Source: an uncultured Oscillospiraceae bacterium
Lineage (GTDB): Bacteria > Bacillota > Clostridia > Oscillospirales > Oscillospiraceae
Length of the DNA: 64,000 nt
Reading direction: 5' to 3'
Assembly: GCA_934591635.1 (NCBI GenBank)
Contig: CAKTPI010000006.1
Coordinates: 55,688 to 119,687 of the forward strand
Shown here: positions 54,297 to 63,289 of the stretch, piece after piece
Numbering within the stretch: position 1 is the stretch's first letter
How the letters are laid out: each line of letters opens with the position of its first letter
Program-made: the position numbers and the translations under genes
The notes under the pieces: model-generated
Seen by the model: the letters and a program-made list of their open reading frames with translations, nothing else
Told to the model about the DNA's origin: nothing
Database searches by the model: none

Positions 54297-55601
54297 TTAT
54301 TCCTCCGTCTTTTCTGCCGCCTTAGGAGCAACGGCGACGGCGCTGTCCACGATGATCTGGACAGCCTTGCGAATCTTCAGGCTCTCCGTCAACTCTTCAG
54401 CAGGAACCATTTCCTTCACCTTGGCGGGCTCCAGCTCATACTGCTTCGCCAGAGACTCGATTTCAGCTGCAATTTCCTCATCGGTAACAGCCACATTCTC
54501 CGTCTCAGCAATCTTTTCCAGGGTAACGGACTCCTTGGCCTGCTTCTCGGCAGCGGGACGGAAGGCGTTGCGCATGGTGTTCACATCGCCGCCCATCATC
54601 TTGGCGTACTGCTCCATGGAGTAGCCGCCCATCTGCAGCTGATATGCAAAGCGCTCCATCTGGGTATCCAGCTCACGCTCAATCAGTGCGTTGGGTAAAT
54701 CTACAGTAGTGTTCTCCGCAGCCTTTGCAATGCAAGCGGTCTCAAAATCATTCTGAACAGCCTTCTGAGCACGCTCCAGCGCCTTTGCACGGATGTCAGC
54801 CTTCAGGTCATCCAGAGTGTCAAACTCAGAAACGTCCTTTGCAAACTCATCGTCCATCTCGGGCACGATGGTCTCGGTGACCTTGTTGACCTTCACATGG
54901 AAGACAACAGCCTTGCCGGCCAACTCCTTGTGATAATCCTCGGGGAAAGTGATATTGATGTCCTTTTCTTCGCCGGCGGTCATACCAACAATCTGCTCTT
55001 CAAAGCCGGGGACAAAGGAACCGCTGCCCAACTTCAGGTCGTGATTCTCGCCCTTGCCGCCCTCAAAAGGAACGCCATTGTCAAAGCCCTCGAAATCAAT
55101 GTTGGCGGTATCGCCCATCTTGGCAGGGCCGTCAACAGTCTCGGTAGAAGCAACGTTCTGAGCCATGCGGTCAAGTTCCGCCTGCACCTGCTCATCGGTC
55201 ACGGTTGCCTCGGCCTTCTCCACTTCCAGGCCCTTGTACTGGCCCAGGGTGACCTCAGGGTACACCTCGGTGGTCAAGGTCAGGGTAACAATGTTGTCGT
55301 CACTGATCTGCATATCGGTCAGGTTGGGGCGGCCGATTGCCTTAAAGCCCTCCTGATGGGCAACTGCGAAGTCATAGACCTCAGGGAAGATCTCTTCCAG
55401 GCCATCCTCGTAGAAGACGTGAGCGCCATACAGGCTCTCGATCATCTTGCGGGAAGCCTTGCCCTTGCGGAAGCCGGGAACGGTAATGCTCTTGCGGGCC
55501 TTCATGTAAGCCTTGTTGATGCCGGTCTCCATCAGTTCCTTGTCGATTTCCACCACGATGGTGGCCTTATTGCCGCTTTTTTCTACGCTATTAACTTTCA
55601 T
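54297..55601 (-). CDS. tig: Trigger factor
   Basis: 434 residues. Start MKVNSVEKSGNKATIVVEI, ribosome-binding GFRKGKASRKMIE, then a PPIase domain (AKMGDTANIDFEGFDNGVPFEGGKGENHDLKLGSGSFVPGFE) and a helical C-terminal chaperone domain. It holds nascent chains at the exit tunnel. AGGAGG precedes the ATG. First gene of the tig-clpP-clpX-lon-engB cluster. Confidence 0.97.
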   Translation of the reverse strand: MKVNSVEKSGNKATIVVEIDKELMETGINKAYMKARKSITVPGFRKGKASRKMIESLYGAHVFYEDGLEEIFPEVYDFAVAHQEGFKAIGRPNLTDMQISDDNIVTLTLTTEVYPEVTLGQYKGLEVEKAEATVTDEQVQAELDRMAQNVASTETVDGPAKMGDTANIDFEGFDNGVPFEGGKGENHDLKLGSGSFVPGFEEQIVGMTAGEEKDINITFPEDYHKELAGKAVVFHVKVNKVTETIVPEMDDEFAKDVSEFDTLDDLKADIRAKALERAQKAVQNDFETACIAKAAENTTVDLPNALIERELDTQMERFAYQLQMGGYSMEQYAKMMGGDVNTMRNAFRPAAEKQAKESVTLEKIAETENVAVTDEEIAAEIESLAKQYELEPAKVKEMVPAEELTESLKIRKAVQIIVDSAVAVAPKAAEKTEE

Positions 55602-55669
55602 TTGAATATTTCCTCCTAATAGGTGCCGCCGTACAGCGCCTTTCTATGTCCTTATGAATCAGCCGATAT

Positions 55670-55698
55670 ATTCTATCAAAATAATAAAGGGTTGTCCA
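55670..55698 (-). promoter_or_regulatory. tig promoter
   Basis: -35 TGGACA (55693-55698), 17-bp spacer, -10 TAGAAT (55670-55675) on the minus strand. Confidence 0.65.
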
Positions 55699-55736
55699 CC
55701 ATTTTCTAAAAAATTTTCGAATATTTCACAATATTT

Positions 55737-56426
55737 CTAAGGCAGAATCTTTTGCGGCGTGAAATTTATGAAATCTGCTGCCAGCAGCCGATATTCGATG
55801 CCATTGTACTGTCCCTCCAGTGCCAGCTTGTGGCTGGGGCCGTGCAGATGGCCGTAAAAACAGCGGCGCACATCGTAGCGCTGGAGCAGCTCCAGGATCT
55901 CCGGACACTCATAGCCCCGGCTGCGGGGCGGATAATGAAGGAAAACCAATTTGTGCTTTTCCCCCGCCGCCCTTAAAGATGCCTCCAGACGGATAAGCTC
56001 CCGCTTGAATATTTTCTCGTCATGCTCCGTTCCCCGCTTCTCTTCATAGTTCCAACCCCGGGTTCCGCAGATGGCATAGTCACCATACTCGTAGCAATTG
56101 TTATTCAGAATGAAGAAATTCTCAAATGCATTCTCCTGGCAGAATTTCCGGAATTTGGAAACCGTATTCCACCAGTAATCATGATTGCCTTTCAGAATAA
56201 TTTTTCTCCCAGGGATCTCATTCATCCACTGAAAATCTGCCTTGGCGGACTGCAGATCCAGTGCCCAGCTCAAATCCCCCATCAGGACAGTCGTATCCTC
56301 CGGGCCAATGACGGACATTCCTTTTCGAAGCTTTTCCATATACCCTACCCAGGCTCCTCCAAAAATGTCCATGGGCTTGGGGGCACCCAGGCACAAATGT
56401 AAATCTCCAATGGCGTAAAGCGCCAT
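55737..56426 (-). CDS. Metallophosphoesterase
   Basis: 229 residues. The metal ligands are shown by GDLHL, GDLSW, GNHDYWW, FLHYPP and GHLHGPSH. The calcineurin-like family includes nucleotidases and phosphodiesterases; YkuE or YvnB-like proteins are possible relatives, and no substrate can be named. Last gene of the lepB-rbgA operon, 12 bases after the dipeptidase gene. Confidence 0.9.
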   Translation of the reverse strand: MALYAIGDLHLCLGAPKPMDIFGGAWVGYMEKLRKGMSVIGPEDTTVLMGDLSWALDLQSAKADFQWMNEIPGRKIILKGNHDYWWNTVSKFRKFCQENAFENFFILNNNCYEYGDYAICGTRGWNYEEKRGTEHDEKIFKRELIRLEASLRAAGEKHKLVFLHYPPRSRGYECPEILELLQRYDVRRCFYGHLHGPSHKLALEGQYNGIEYRLLAADFINFTPQKILP

Positions 56427-56438
56427 GCGGTACCTCCT

Positions 56439-57398
56439 TTATCTGTTCCGTTCTGCCCGCCGGAAGACATTCAGGGCATTGTTCCAGAAAATATTCCGGA
56501 CAAGCTCTTCCCCTGCCCCCCGCTGGAGCAGCCGGTTTGCCAGCGCTGGATAGCTCTCAACGCCGGTAAAGCCCTCTGCAAAATCAGAGCATCCGTCCAG
56601 GTCGCCGCCAAGAGCAATATGGGTGCCGCTGGGATCCAGCTCCAGGAAATGAAAAACATGGTCACAGACGGTGTCCAGCGTTGGTGCATTCCCCAGGAAT
56701 TCTGCGTACTGATTGATGCCCGCCACGCCTCCGGTTTCGCAAATGGCGCGGAACATATCATCGGTCAGATTGCGGCTGTGCGCGCAGACGGCGCGGCTGT
56801 TGGAGTGGGTTGCCACCACAGGAGCTTCCGTCACGTCCATAATATTCCAGAAGCCCTCATCGCTGATATGGCTCACATCCACCAGGATGCCCAGGCGCTG
56901 GGCTTCTTTGACGTATTCCCTGCCCTGATCCGTCAAACCGCCGCCGGTGACATGAGAGCCGGTAAGGACATTGGCCTCATTCCATCCCAGCGTCGAAATG
57001 CGGAAGCCAATCTGGTGCAGGTTTTCCAGTAGCTCCGGGTCAAAGTCAAAGCCGGCCGGTCCCTCGATGGTAAGAACAGCAGACATCTTCCCGGCTGTCT
57101 GATTTTCCTCCACCTCGTCAGCGCTGTAGGCAAACCCGATCTGCCCCTTGTTTTTATCCACTTCCCGCTGAATGGTGGCAAGCTCCCGCTCGAACACCAC
57201 AATGGGTGAAACCCCATACCTCTCCTGCATTCCGGGTGTGGTGTAGCAGGCAAAGCACTGGCAGTACCCTCCCAGCTTGGATGCGCGCTCCAAGTCAATG
57301 TGAAAAGTATTCTGCTTCAAGCATCCCGCCTCGTTGGCGGTTCTCCCCAGCAAAGCCAGGGCAGTATCGCAATGTAAATCAAATACAGGGAAATTCAT
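56439..57398 (-). CDS. Membrane-dipeptidase-like peptidase M19
   Basis: 319 residues. FDLHCDTALAL gives the first metal ligands (H-x-D), VDVSHISDEGFWN, VATHSNSRAVCAHSRN and GGDLDG are the later ones. Relatives cleave dipeptides, often with a D- or dehydro residue. No signal peptide is seen, so it is probably cytosolic. Its ATG overlaps the yraN stop by four bases. Confidence 0.92.
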   Translation of the reverse strand: MNFPVFDLHCDTALALLGRTANEAGCLKQNTFHIDLERASKLGGYCQCFACYTTPGMQERYGVSPIVVFERELATIQREVDKNKGQIGFAYSADEVEENQTAGKMSAVLTIEGPAGFDFDPELLENLHQIGFRISTLGWNEANVLTGSHVTGGGLTDQGREYVKEAQRLGILVDVSHISDEGFWNIMDVTEAPVVATHSNSRAVCAHSRNLTDDMFRAICETGGVAGINQYAEFLGNAPTLDTVCDHVFHFLELDPSGTHIALGGDLDGCSDFAEGFTGVESYPALANRLLQRGAGEELVRNIFWNNALNVFRRAERNR

Positions 57399-57760
57399 TG
57401 AAATGCGTCCTCCAAATGGTTGATTACAGGTTTTTTGGTCTCCATGCCCTGGGGCGCATAGATTTCAATCACATCAAAGCGCGGCTGGAGTTCCGTTGGA
57501 TTCCAGGCAAGATACAGCGCCGCGGTGGAGCGGATGCGGTTCTGCTTGGAATAGGTTACAAACTCCCGAGCTTCCGCGAAATCGGCGTTCTTGCGCAGCT
57601 TCACCTCAACGAAGGCAAGATACTCCCGGTTGGCGGCAATGATATCAATTTCGCCCACCCGGCAGCGGTAGTTGGTGGCTATGATTTTATAGTGCTTTCT
57701 GCGCAGATAGTCCGCCGCAAGCACTTCTCCCCAGGCCCCAAGCAAGCTACTTCTGTTCAT
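57395..57760 (-). CDS. yraN: YraN family protein (UPF0102)
   Basis: 121 residues. GAWGEVLAADYLRRKHYKIIATNYRCRVGEIDIIAANREYLAFVEVKLR is the nuclease-like core (GEIDII and EVK). The family has a Holliday-junction-resolvase-like fold with unknown role, and sits with rnhB in many Firmicutes. It overlaps rnhB by 14 bases. Confidence 0.92.
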   Translation of the reverse strand: MNRSSLLGAWGEVLAADYLRRKHYKIIATNYRCRVGEIDIIAANREYLAFVEVKLRKNADFAEAREFVTYSKQNRIRSTAALYLAWNPTELQPRFDVIEIYAPQGMETKKPVINHLEDAFQ

Positions 57761-58358
57761 AAAATTTCTTCAGAAAGCTCATCCGGTGGATGGGGCAGGG
57801 GCCATACTGCTCCAGCGCCGCATAATGGGCACGGGTGCCATAGCCCTTGTGGATCTCAAAGCCGTACTGGGGATATTGAGACGCCTGGGCAATCATGAAA
57901 TCATCCCGGCTCACCTTCGCCAGGACAGAGGCCGCAGCAATATTTGCGCTAAGGCTATCGCCTTTGATCACCGTTCTTACAGGGAGGCCAAAATCCTTTT
58001 CCCGATTGCCGTCAATCAGCGCCAAATCCGGCTTCACCTTGAGCTGTGCCATTGCCCGCTCCATTGCCAGGAAGGTAGCCTGCAAAATGTTATATTCATC
58101 GATTTCCTGTTCAGAAGCAGTCCCGATGCCGTAGGCAAGCGCCTGCTCGCAGATCACCGGGAACAGCTCCCGGCGGCGCTTGTCGGTCAGTTTCTTGCTG
58201 TCATTAAGGCCGGGGATCGCGCAATGAGGCGGAAGAATCACGGCTGCGGCGTACACCGGTCCGGCCAACGGGCCGCGTCCGGCTTCATCCACACCGCAAA
58301 TCGTTTGGAATCCGGAAGCATACTGCCCGTCTTCAATTTCCCACATGGTAATATCCAT
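57747..58358 (-). CDS. rnhB: Ribonuclease HII
   Basis: 203 residues. GVDEAGRGPLAGPVYAAAVIL carries the first catalytic Asp-Glu, NDSKKLTDKRRREL and ALIDGNREK follow, and the DAGRGS-like last Asp is in VIKGDSLSANIAAASVLAKVSRD. It removes ribonucleotides from DNA and RNA primers. The ATG shares its first base with the rbgA stop. Confidence 0.95.
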   Translation of the reverse strand: MDITMWEIEDGQYASGFQTICGVDEAGRGPLAGPVYAAAVILPPHCAIPGLNDSKKLTDKRRRELFPVICEQALAYGIGTASEQEIDEYNILQATFLAMERAMAQLKVKPDLALIDGNREKDFGLPVRTVIKGDSLSANIAAASVLAKVSRDDFMIAQASQYPQYGFEIHKGYGTRAHYAALEQYGPCPIHRMSFLKKFYEQK

Positions 58359-59224
58359 TATTTCACGCCCTCCGGCATCTCCAGGGTAAATTTTCCCAGC
58401 TTGCCGCTGCGGAATTCATCCATCAGCACCTTGGCCATTCGCTCGGTGTGCACCTCGCCGCCCCGCAGCAGCAGACCCCGTTTTCTGCCCGCCATTTCCA
58501 ACAGTTCATATCCGGGCGTCCCCGGCTCTGCCTCCACTTTATAGCGGTCGGCCAGAACCTGGGGATAGTATTTCAGCAGCAGCTCCATCAGGCGGCAGGA
58601 GAGCTCCTCCACATCAATGACTCCCTCCTTCACCGCACCGGTGTAGGCCAGCATCATGCCCACCTGGGGATCGTCAAACTTCGGCCAGAGGATGCCCGGT
58701 GTATCCAGCAGCTGCAAGCCGGCATCCACCGTCACCCATTGCTTGCCCCGGGTCACACCGGGGCGGTTCTCCGCCTTTGCGCCCTTGCGCCCGGAAATCT
58801 GATTGATCAGCGTGGATTTTCCCACATTAGGAATGCCCACCACCATCACCCGCAGGGGACGGTTCATCCCCCGGGCCGCATCCCGTTCCAGCTTTTCGGC
58901 GCAGGCAGCCCGGGCCGCTGGGGTAAATTCGTTGATTCCCTGGCGGCTCTTACAGTCGGTTGCCAACACCGCCATTCCCTTTTCTTTGAAATACTCCCTC
59001 CACTTTCTGGTGGCAGCCGGATCCGCCAAATCAGTCCGATTGAGCACGATCATCCGTGGCTTTGCACCGCAGATGGCATCAATATCCGGGTTGCGGCTGG
59101 AAATAGGAATCCGGGCATCCACAATTTCGCACACGGCATCCACCTGCTTGAGATCCGCTTCGATCTGGCGGCGGGTCTTGGTCATGTGGCCGGGGTACCA
59201 TTGGATGTTCATATTGTCCGTCAT
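58358..59224 (-). CDS. rbgA: Ribosome biogenesis GTPase RbgA (YlqF)
   Basis: 288 residues, circularly permuted order: G4 LNRTDLAD first, then G1 VVGIPNVGKSTL and G3 LDTPGIL. The start NIQWYPGHMTKTRRQIE is the usual YlqF opening. It helps complete the 50S subunit. It overlaps lepB by four bases (ATGA). Confidence 0.95.
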   Translation of the reverse strand: MTDNMNIQWYPGHMTKTRRQIEADLKQVDAVCEIVDARIPISSRNPDIDAICGAKPRMIVLNRTDLADPAATRKWREYFKEKGMAVLATDCKSRQGINEFTPAARAACAEKLERDAARGMNRPLRVMVVGIPNVGKSTLINQISGRKGAKAENRPGVTRGKQWVTVDAGLQLLDTPGILWPKFDDPQVGMMLAYTGAVKEGVIDVEELSCRLMELLLKYYPQVLADRYKVEAEPGTPGYELLEMAGRKRGLLLRGGEVHTERMAKVLMDEFRSGKLGKFTLEMPEGVK

Positions 59225-59862
59225 TTCACCGCTCCGATTCTGCTATAATCTCTGGGCTGGGTACCTTTCATGCCAGTTCCGGGGAAGAGGATATACATCA
59301 CCTTTCCCAGCACCTCCCGCTTGTCCACCTGACCGATCTGAGGAGAACGGCTATCCTTGGAATTATTGCGGTTATCTCCCATGACAAACACCTTACCCGA
59401 TTCCACCACCTGTGGGAATGTATTTCCCTCCTGGAGGGTGGTCAAGGTCTTCGTATAGGGTTCGTCCAGCGCGACGCCGTCCACGTACACAACACCCTCC
59501 GTGAAATCGATATCCACGGTCTGCCCCTCTGTGGCGATAACTCGCTTGACAATGGGCTTGCCATTGTCATAAGCCTGCTTGCTCACCACGACCACATCCC
59601 CGTAGCTGGGATTCTTATAGAACATATTGCTCACCAAAAGCATATAGTCCCCATTGAGCAGCGTGCTTTCCATGGAGGGGCCATCCACCACAATAATGCG
59701 GAAAAACAGCATCAGCACTGCCATCACAATCACCAGCATAAAAATCATATCATGGAGGTAGAGCGCGATATTCTGCTGCCAGGTATATTTCTTTTTCTCC
59801 TCTGCCTTTTGGGGGTGTTCTGTTTTATTAAACAACCCCTTCGCCTTGTTGAATTGATCCAT
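59221..59862 (-). CDS. lepB: Signal peptidase I
   Basis: 213 residues from the ATG at 59862 (AAGGA upstream). A single N-terminal membrane anchor (residues 38-56) precedes the protease; the catalytic Ser is in DGPSMESTLLNGD and the Lys in KRVIATEGQTVDI. GDNRNNSKDSR is the usual box E. It removes signal peptides outside the membrane. First gene of the lepB-rbgA-rnhB-yraN-M19-phosphoesterase operon. Confidence 0.95.
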   Translation of the reverse strand: MDQFNKAKGLFNKTEHPQKAEEKKKYTWQQNIALYLHDMIFMLVIVMAVLMLFFRIIVVDGPSMESTLLNGDYMLLVSNMFYKNPSYGDVVVVSKQAYDNGKPIVKRVIATEGQTVDIDFTEGVVYVDGVALDEPYTKTLTTLQEGNTFPQVVESGKVFVMGDNRNNSKDSRSPQIGQVDKREVLGKVMYILFPGTGMKGTQPRDYSRIGAVK

Positions 59863-59909
59863 TTCAATCCACGTCCTTTCTCCGGAGTTCATTCCAATAC
59901 GATGTGTTC

Positions 59910-59938
59910 ACTATATCACATTCCAATTGGAAATTCCA
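59910..59938 (-). promoter_or_regulatory. lepB operon promoter with a palindromic spacer
   Basis: -10 TATAGT (59910-59915) with an upstream TGA (extended -10), 17-bp spacer and a poor -35 (TGGAAT, 59933-59938). The spacer contains the 12-bp palindrome TTCCAATTGGAA (59921-59932), a possible regulator site. Confidence 0.45.
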
Positions 59939-60006
59939 GCCGGGACAGTATTTTTTCTGCGGAAATCAGAAAATTTCAACCTTCCCCTTCGATTTCCCTG
60001 AATGCA

Positions 60007-60041
60007 CAAAAGACAGCATCCGGCCGAAGCTGAATGCTGTC
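60007..60041 (-). terminator. rplS terminator
   Basis: GACAGCAT / ATGCTGTC (60012-60019 and 60034-60041) with a partly paired centre, then TTTTG on the minus strand. Confidence 0.75.
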
Positions 60042-60068
60042 TGTTTGCTATCCAATTCTGTATCGGAA

Positions 60069-60410
60069 TCAGACGTTCTCCTTGATCTTGGCAGACTTGC
60101 CGAAGCGACCACGCAGGTAGTACAGCTTCGCACGGCGAACCTTGCCCTTGCGGACCGTCTCGATCATCGCAACGTTGGGAGAATGCAGAGGGAAGACCTT
60201 CTCGCAGCCAACGCCGTAGGAAATACGGCGGACGGTAATGGTCTCGCCGATGCCGCCATGCTTCCGGGCAATGACAGTACCTTCGAACACCTGGATACGC
60301 TCACGGGAGCCTTCCTTGATACGAACGTGCACACGAACGGTATCGCCCACCCGGACTTCGGGCAGCTCTTCCTTCATGTACTGGCTATTGAGAGCCTTAA
60401 CAAGATCCAT
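60069..60410 (-). CDS. rplS: 50S ribosomal protein L19
   Basis: 113 residues from the ATG at 60410 (AGGAGG upstream); the frame to 60491 lacks a start signal. Family pattern: [59 protein letters not shown]19 sits at the 30S-50S interface. It lacks the usual rimM-trmD upstream genes here, and has its own promoter with a leader of about 73 bases. Confidence 0.96.
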   Translation of the reverse strand: MDLVKALNSQYMKEELPEVRVGDTVRVHVRIKEGSRERIQVFEGTVIARKHGGIGETITVRRISYGVGCEKVFPLHSPNVAMIETVRKGKVRRAKLYYLRGRFGKSAKIKENV

Positions 60411-60489
60411 TTCTTTGTCCTCCTTAAATATTAGGCGTTCATGCTCACGTACACGCGGCAGAGGACTCACCTTGATTTCAGACTGGTTC

Positions 60490-60518
60490 ATTCTAGCATA
60501 GGTTTTTTAGAAAATCAA
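60490..60518 (-). promoter_or_regulatory. rplS promoter
   Basis: -35 TTGATT (60513-60518), 17-bp spacer, -10 TAGAAT (60490-60495) on the minus strand. The leader could hold an L19-type regulatory RNA but none is recognised. Confidence 0.7.
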
Positions 60519-60600
60519 GAGCTTTCTCAGTTATTTTTGTCCTTCATTACAAAAAAGCACTGCATCTCTGTACACACCAGCGGTGTTTTACCGGCATATT

Positions 60601-61374
60601 TCAGGAACCGGTCGAGCAGTAATGGCGGACACCGTGTTTCCAGGCCGCAAAACACGGAAGCAGGAACCACAGCGAAAGGACAGGAAACAGGCCGTAAATC
60701 CAACCGCCTCGCCCCATCAGGTAGCGCAGAGGCCAGGTCTGCACCATGGCCATGGGGATAACACAGGTAGTGAAAAAGAGAACGCCCCGGCCGTAAATAT
60801 CGAAGGGGAATCTGCTGTAGGTACGGATGCCGTCCGTGAAAATATTGAATATTTCCAGGCCGTCATAGGTATAAAAGCAAAGCGCCGCGAAAACCAAAAA
60901 TGTGCCAAAGAACAGCAGGCTGCCGCACAGGATCATACTCAGCAGCACCGCCGCCTTCCCAACAGTCCATGCAATATCCGCCATTTGAATTCCCCGGGCG
61001 ATCAACAGGCACCCCAGCAGCGTATCCGGCAGCGCTTCCATGCGAATATCCTGACATATCGTCTGGAATACCAGGCCTCTGGGCCGTACCATCAAGCGGT
61101 CAAAGGTTCCCTGACGAACAATCGGGCCAAAGTGATCAAACCCACGCGCATAGCACTCCGCCATGGAAAACGCCGTTTTCACCACACCGAAACCAAGCAG
61201 CACCTCTCCGGCGCTATACCCCGCAATATCGCCAAAGCGCCACATCATGAACACAATACCCAGGATTCCGTTGCACGTAAGCAAAAGGCGCCCAATACAG
61301 CGCAGGAAAAAGGCACCGGGGTAAGCCATCTCACTTTTCAGATGAATTGCAAAAAATTTCAGATACAGCTTCAT
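60601..61374 (-). CDS. ABC-2 type permease, second subunit
   Basis: 257 residues with about six hydrophobic segments. The DUF990-like pattern AECYARGFDHFGPIVRQGTFDRLMVRPRG is present near residue 70, typical of the ABC-2 permease pairs (PF06182) of Firmicutes exporters. It follows the first permease by four bases. Substrate unknown. Confidence 0.85.
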   Translation of the reverse strand: MKLYLKFFAIHLKSEMAYPGAFFLRCIGRLLLTCNGILGIVFMMWRFGDIAGYSAGEVLLGFGVVKTAFSMAECYARGFDHFGPIVRQGTFDRLMVRPRGLVFQTICQDIRMEALPDTLLGCLLIARGIQMADIAWTVGKAAVLLSMILCGSLLFFGTFLVFAALCFYTYDGLEIFNIFTDGIRTYSRFPFDIYGRGVLFFTTCVIPMAMVQTWPLRYLMGRGGWIYGLFPVLSLWFLLPCFAAWKHGVRHYCSTGS

Positions 61375-61378
61375 CTTC

Positions 61379-62182
61379 TTACCCTCCTGCGATTACGGCC
61401 TTACGCAGCCCCCGGTGCATCAGGCACCAGCCCAGCCCAGTAATGGAAAGGCACCAGAAAAGCTGCAAGCCGACAGCAGAAACGCATGCCGCGCCTGCAA
61501 TATCACCGCCGAAAATCCGGAGTGGAACATTTTGCAGGGAGCCAAAGGGACTATACTCCGCGATGCGGCGCAAAGCGGTTGGGAAAAAGGGCAGCGGAAG
61601 CAAATCCCCGGAAAGTCCCTCGGTAAGGGCCACAAGGAAAGTCGTAATGCCGCGGTAATCCGTCACGAAAAAGGTTGCCGCATAGCATAGCATTTTGATT
61701 GCAACGCATAGCCAAAGGGTGAAGAATAAAGATATTGCAAAAATGCCGATTGCGGAAACAGGAATGGTCAGCCGCAGTCCGTAGGGAGCCGGAAGGATAC
61801 TGCCTACCAGCACCACCGGGGCAAATCGAAGCGCCGCCCGGCTCAATTGGTTTCCGAAGCTGCGGGCACTCCACATGGCATAGAGATTCGAGGGGCGAAT
61901 CAGCTCATAGGCAACCGTACCTGACTGGACGAACTGGAACAGCTCATATTCCCAGCTCATCACATTCCAAAGGCTCAGCGTTGCCTGCTGAATCCATACG
62001 TAGTTGCTCAGCGCCTGGATATCCATGGGCAGCTTGTCCGGGGCGTAAAGGTAAAAGGCGCGGAACATCAGGACTTCCATCAGGCCCCAAAACAGCTGGG
62101 TGCAGGTGCCTGACCAGGCTGCCACCCGGTATTGCAGTCCGGATGTAAACCGGATACGGAAAAATGAAAAATACTGCTTCAT
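61379..62182 (-). CDS. ABC-2 type permease, first subunit
   Basis: 267 residues from the ATG at 62182 (AGAGGTGC upstream). Six hydrophobic segments; WEYELFQFVQSGTVAYELIRPSNLYAMW resembles the other permease but is divergent, as expected for heterodimeric pairs. It lies 10 bases after the ATPase gene. Confidence 0.85.
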   Translation of the reverse strand: MKQYFSFFRIRFTSGLQYRVAAWSGTCTQLFWGLMEVLMFRAFYLYAPDKLPMDIQALSNYVWIQQATLSLWNVMSWEYELFQFVQSGTVAYELIRPSNLYAMWSARSFGNQLSRAALRFAPVVLVGSILPAPYGLRLTIPVSAIGIFAISLFFTLWLCVAIKMLCYAATFFVTDYRGITTFLVALTEGLSGDLLPLPFFPTALRRIAEYSPFGSLQNVPLRIFGGDIAGAACVSAVGLQLFWCLSITGLGWCLMHRGLRKAVIAGG

Positions 62183-62192
62183 GCCGCACCTC

Positions 62193-62990
62193 TCAGATTC
62201 CGAACCTGCGGTAAAGATCCGCAACGGATTCTTCGGTGGACAAATTCTCCCCCGCCATGGCACGGATTTCCCCGATGGAACCATCCAGCAAAAGCTGCCC
62301 CTTGCCAATCAGCAGGACACGGTGGCAGAGCGCATCGATATCCTGCATGTCATGAGTAGTGAGGATCACCGTGATTTTTCGCTCCCGATTCTCATTGCGG
62401 ATAAATTCCCGCACTTTTAACTTGGACACAGCATCCAACCCAATGGTGGGTTCATCCAGGAAGAGAATATCCGGGCTGTGCAGCAGGGAGGCCGCAATTT
62501 CGCACCGCATCCGCTGCCCCAAAGACAGGAGCCGCACCGGTGCGTTCAGAAAATCTCCCAAATCCAGCTGCTCCGTCAAACGGCTGAGGTTTGACTGGAA
62601 TTCTTTTTTCTCCACGCGATAGATGTCCCGCAGCAGCTGGAAGGACTCCATCACCGGCACATCCCACCAGAGCTGACTGCGCTGGCCAAATACCACGCCC
62701 AGCCTGGAAACGTACTTCTTCCGATCCTCCCAGGGCACCATGCCGTTTACTGTGCAGGTGCCGCTGTCCGGCCGCAGAATGCCGGAGAGGATCTTGATGG
62801 TGGTGCTCTTCCCTGCCCCGTTGGGTCCAATGTAGCCCACGATCTGTCCGTCTGGGATGGTAAACGTCATGTCGGATAAAGCACGGATTTCAGTGTAATC
62901 CCGGGCAAACAGGGATCTCACCGCACTTTTGATGCCTGCTTCGCGTTTGCGGATGCGGTAGGTTTTGCTGATTCCTTTCATTTCGATCAT
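62193..62990 (-). CDS. ABC transporter ATP-binding protein
   Basis: 266 residues from the ATG at 62990 (GGAAG upstream). Walker A GPNGAGKSTTIKIL, a variant ABC signature LSLGQRMRCEIA, Walker B ILFLDEPTIGLD and H-loop TTHDMQDID are all visible. It is of the NatA/DrrA type that energises ABC-2 permeases, probably for export. The operon order is ATPase-permease-permease. Confidence 0.93.
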   Translation of the reverse strand: MIEMKGISKTYRIRKREAGIKSAVRSLFARDYTEIRALSDMTFTIPDGQIVGYIGPNGAGKSTTIKILSGILRPDSGTCTVNGMVPWEDRKKYVSRLGVVFGQRSQLWWDVPVMESFQLLRDIYRVEKKEFQSNLSRLTEQLDLGDFLNAPVRLLSLGQRMRCEIAASLLHSPDILFLDEPTIGLDAVSKLKVREFIRNENRERKITVILTTHDMQDIDALCHRVLLIGKGQLLLDGSIGEIRAMAGENLSTEESVADLYRRFGI

Positions 62991-63167
62991 TATTTTTTCT
63001 TCCTTTTTCAATTCTCCACGGCGTTCAGGCCAGAGGATGGCATTGGGAACCATCATAGTCTTAATGCGCGCTGGGAGATGCCCTGCCGCGAAAGCACCAT
63101 CCGCCGGTCACGACCCACTGCGGAAAGCCAGCAAAGCACCCTCTTTCCAGGAACGAAAAGGTAGTTC

Positions 63168-63196
63168 ATTTTAACAATTCCGGAAGAAAAAGTCAA
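63168..63196 (-). promoter_or_regulatory. Promoter of the ABC-2 operon
   Basis: -35 TTGACT (63191-63196), 17-bp spacer, -10 TAAAAT (63168-63173). The roughly 170-base leader (62991-63160) shows no frame with a ribosome site and no known riboswitch. Confidence 0.75.
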
Positions 63197-63231
63197 CATT
63201 TTTATTCTATTCTTTCCATCTAAAGTAAAAG

Positions 63232-63269
63232 CCCACACCGGCCGCTTCCGAAGGAATTGCCGGTGTGGG
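63232..63269 (-). terminator. Terminator of the FAD-dehydrogenase gene
   Basis: 10-bp stem CCCACACCGG / CCGGTGTGGG with CTTTTACTTT on the minus strand, 20 bases after the stop at 63290. Confidence 0.8.
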
Positions 63270-63289
63270 GTTAAAAACAAAATATTGCT

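Noticed and set aside
60410..60490. L19 leader regulatory RNA
   Set aside because: The leader is about 73 bases but no strong stem matching the known L19 leader was recognised, so it is only mentioned.
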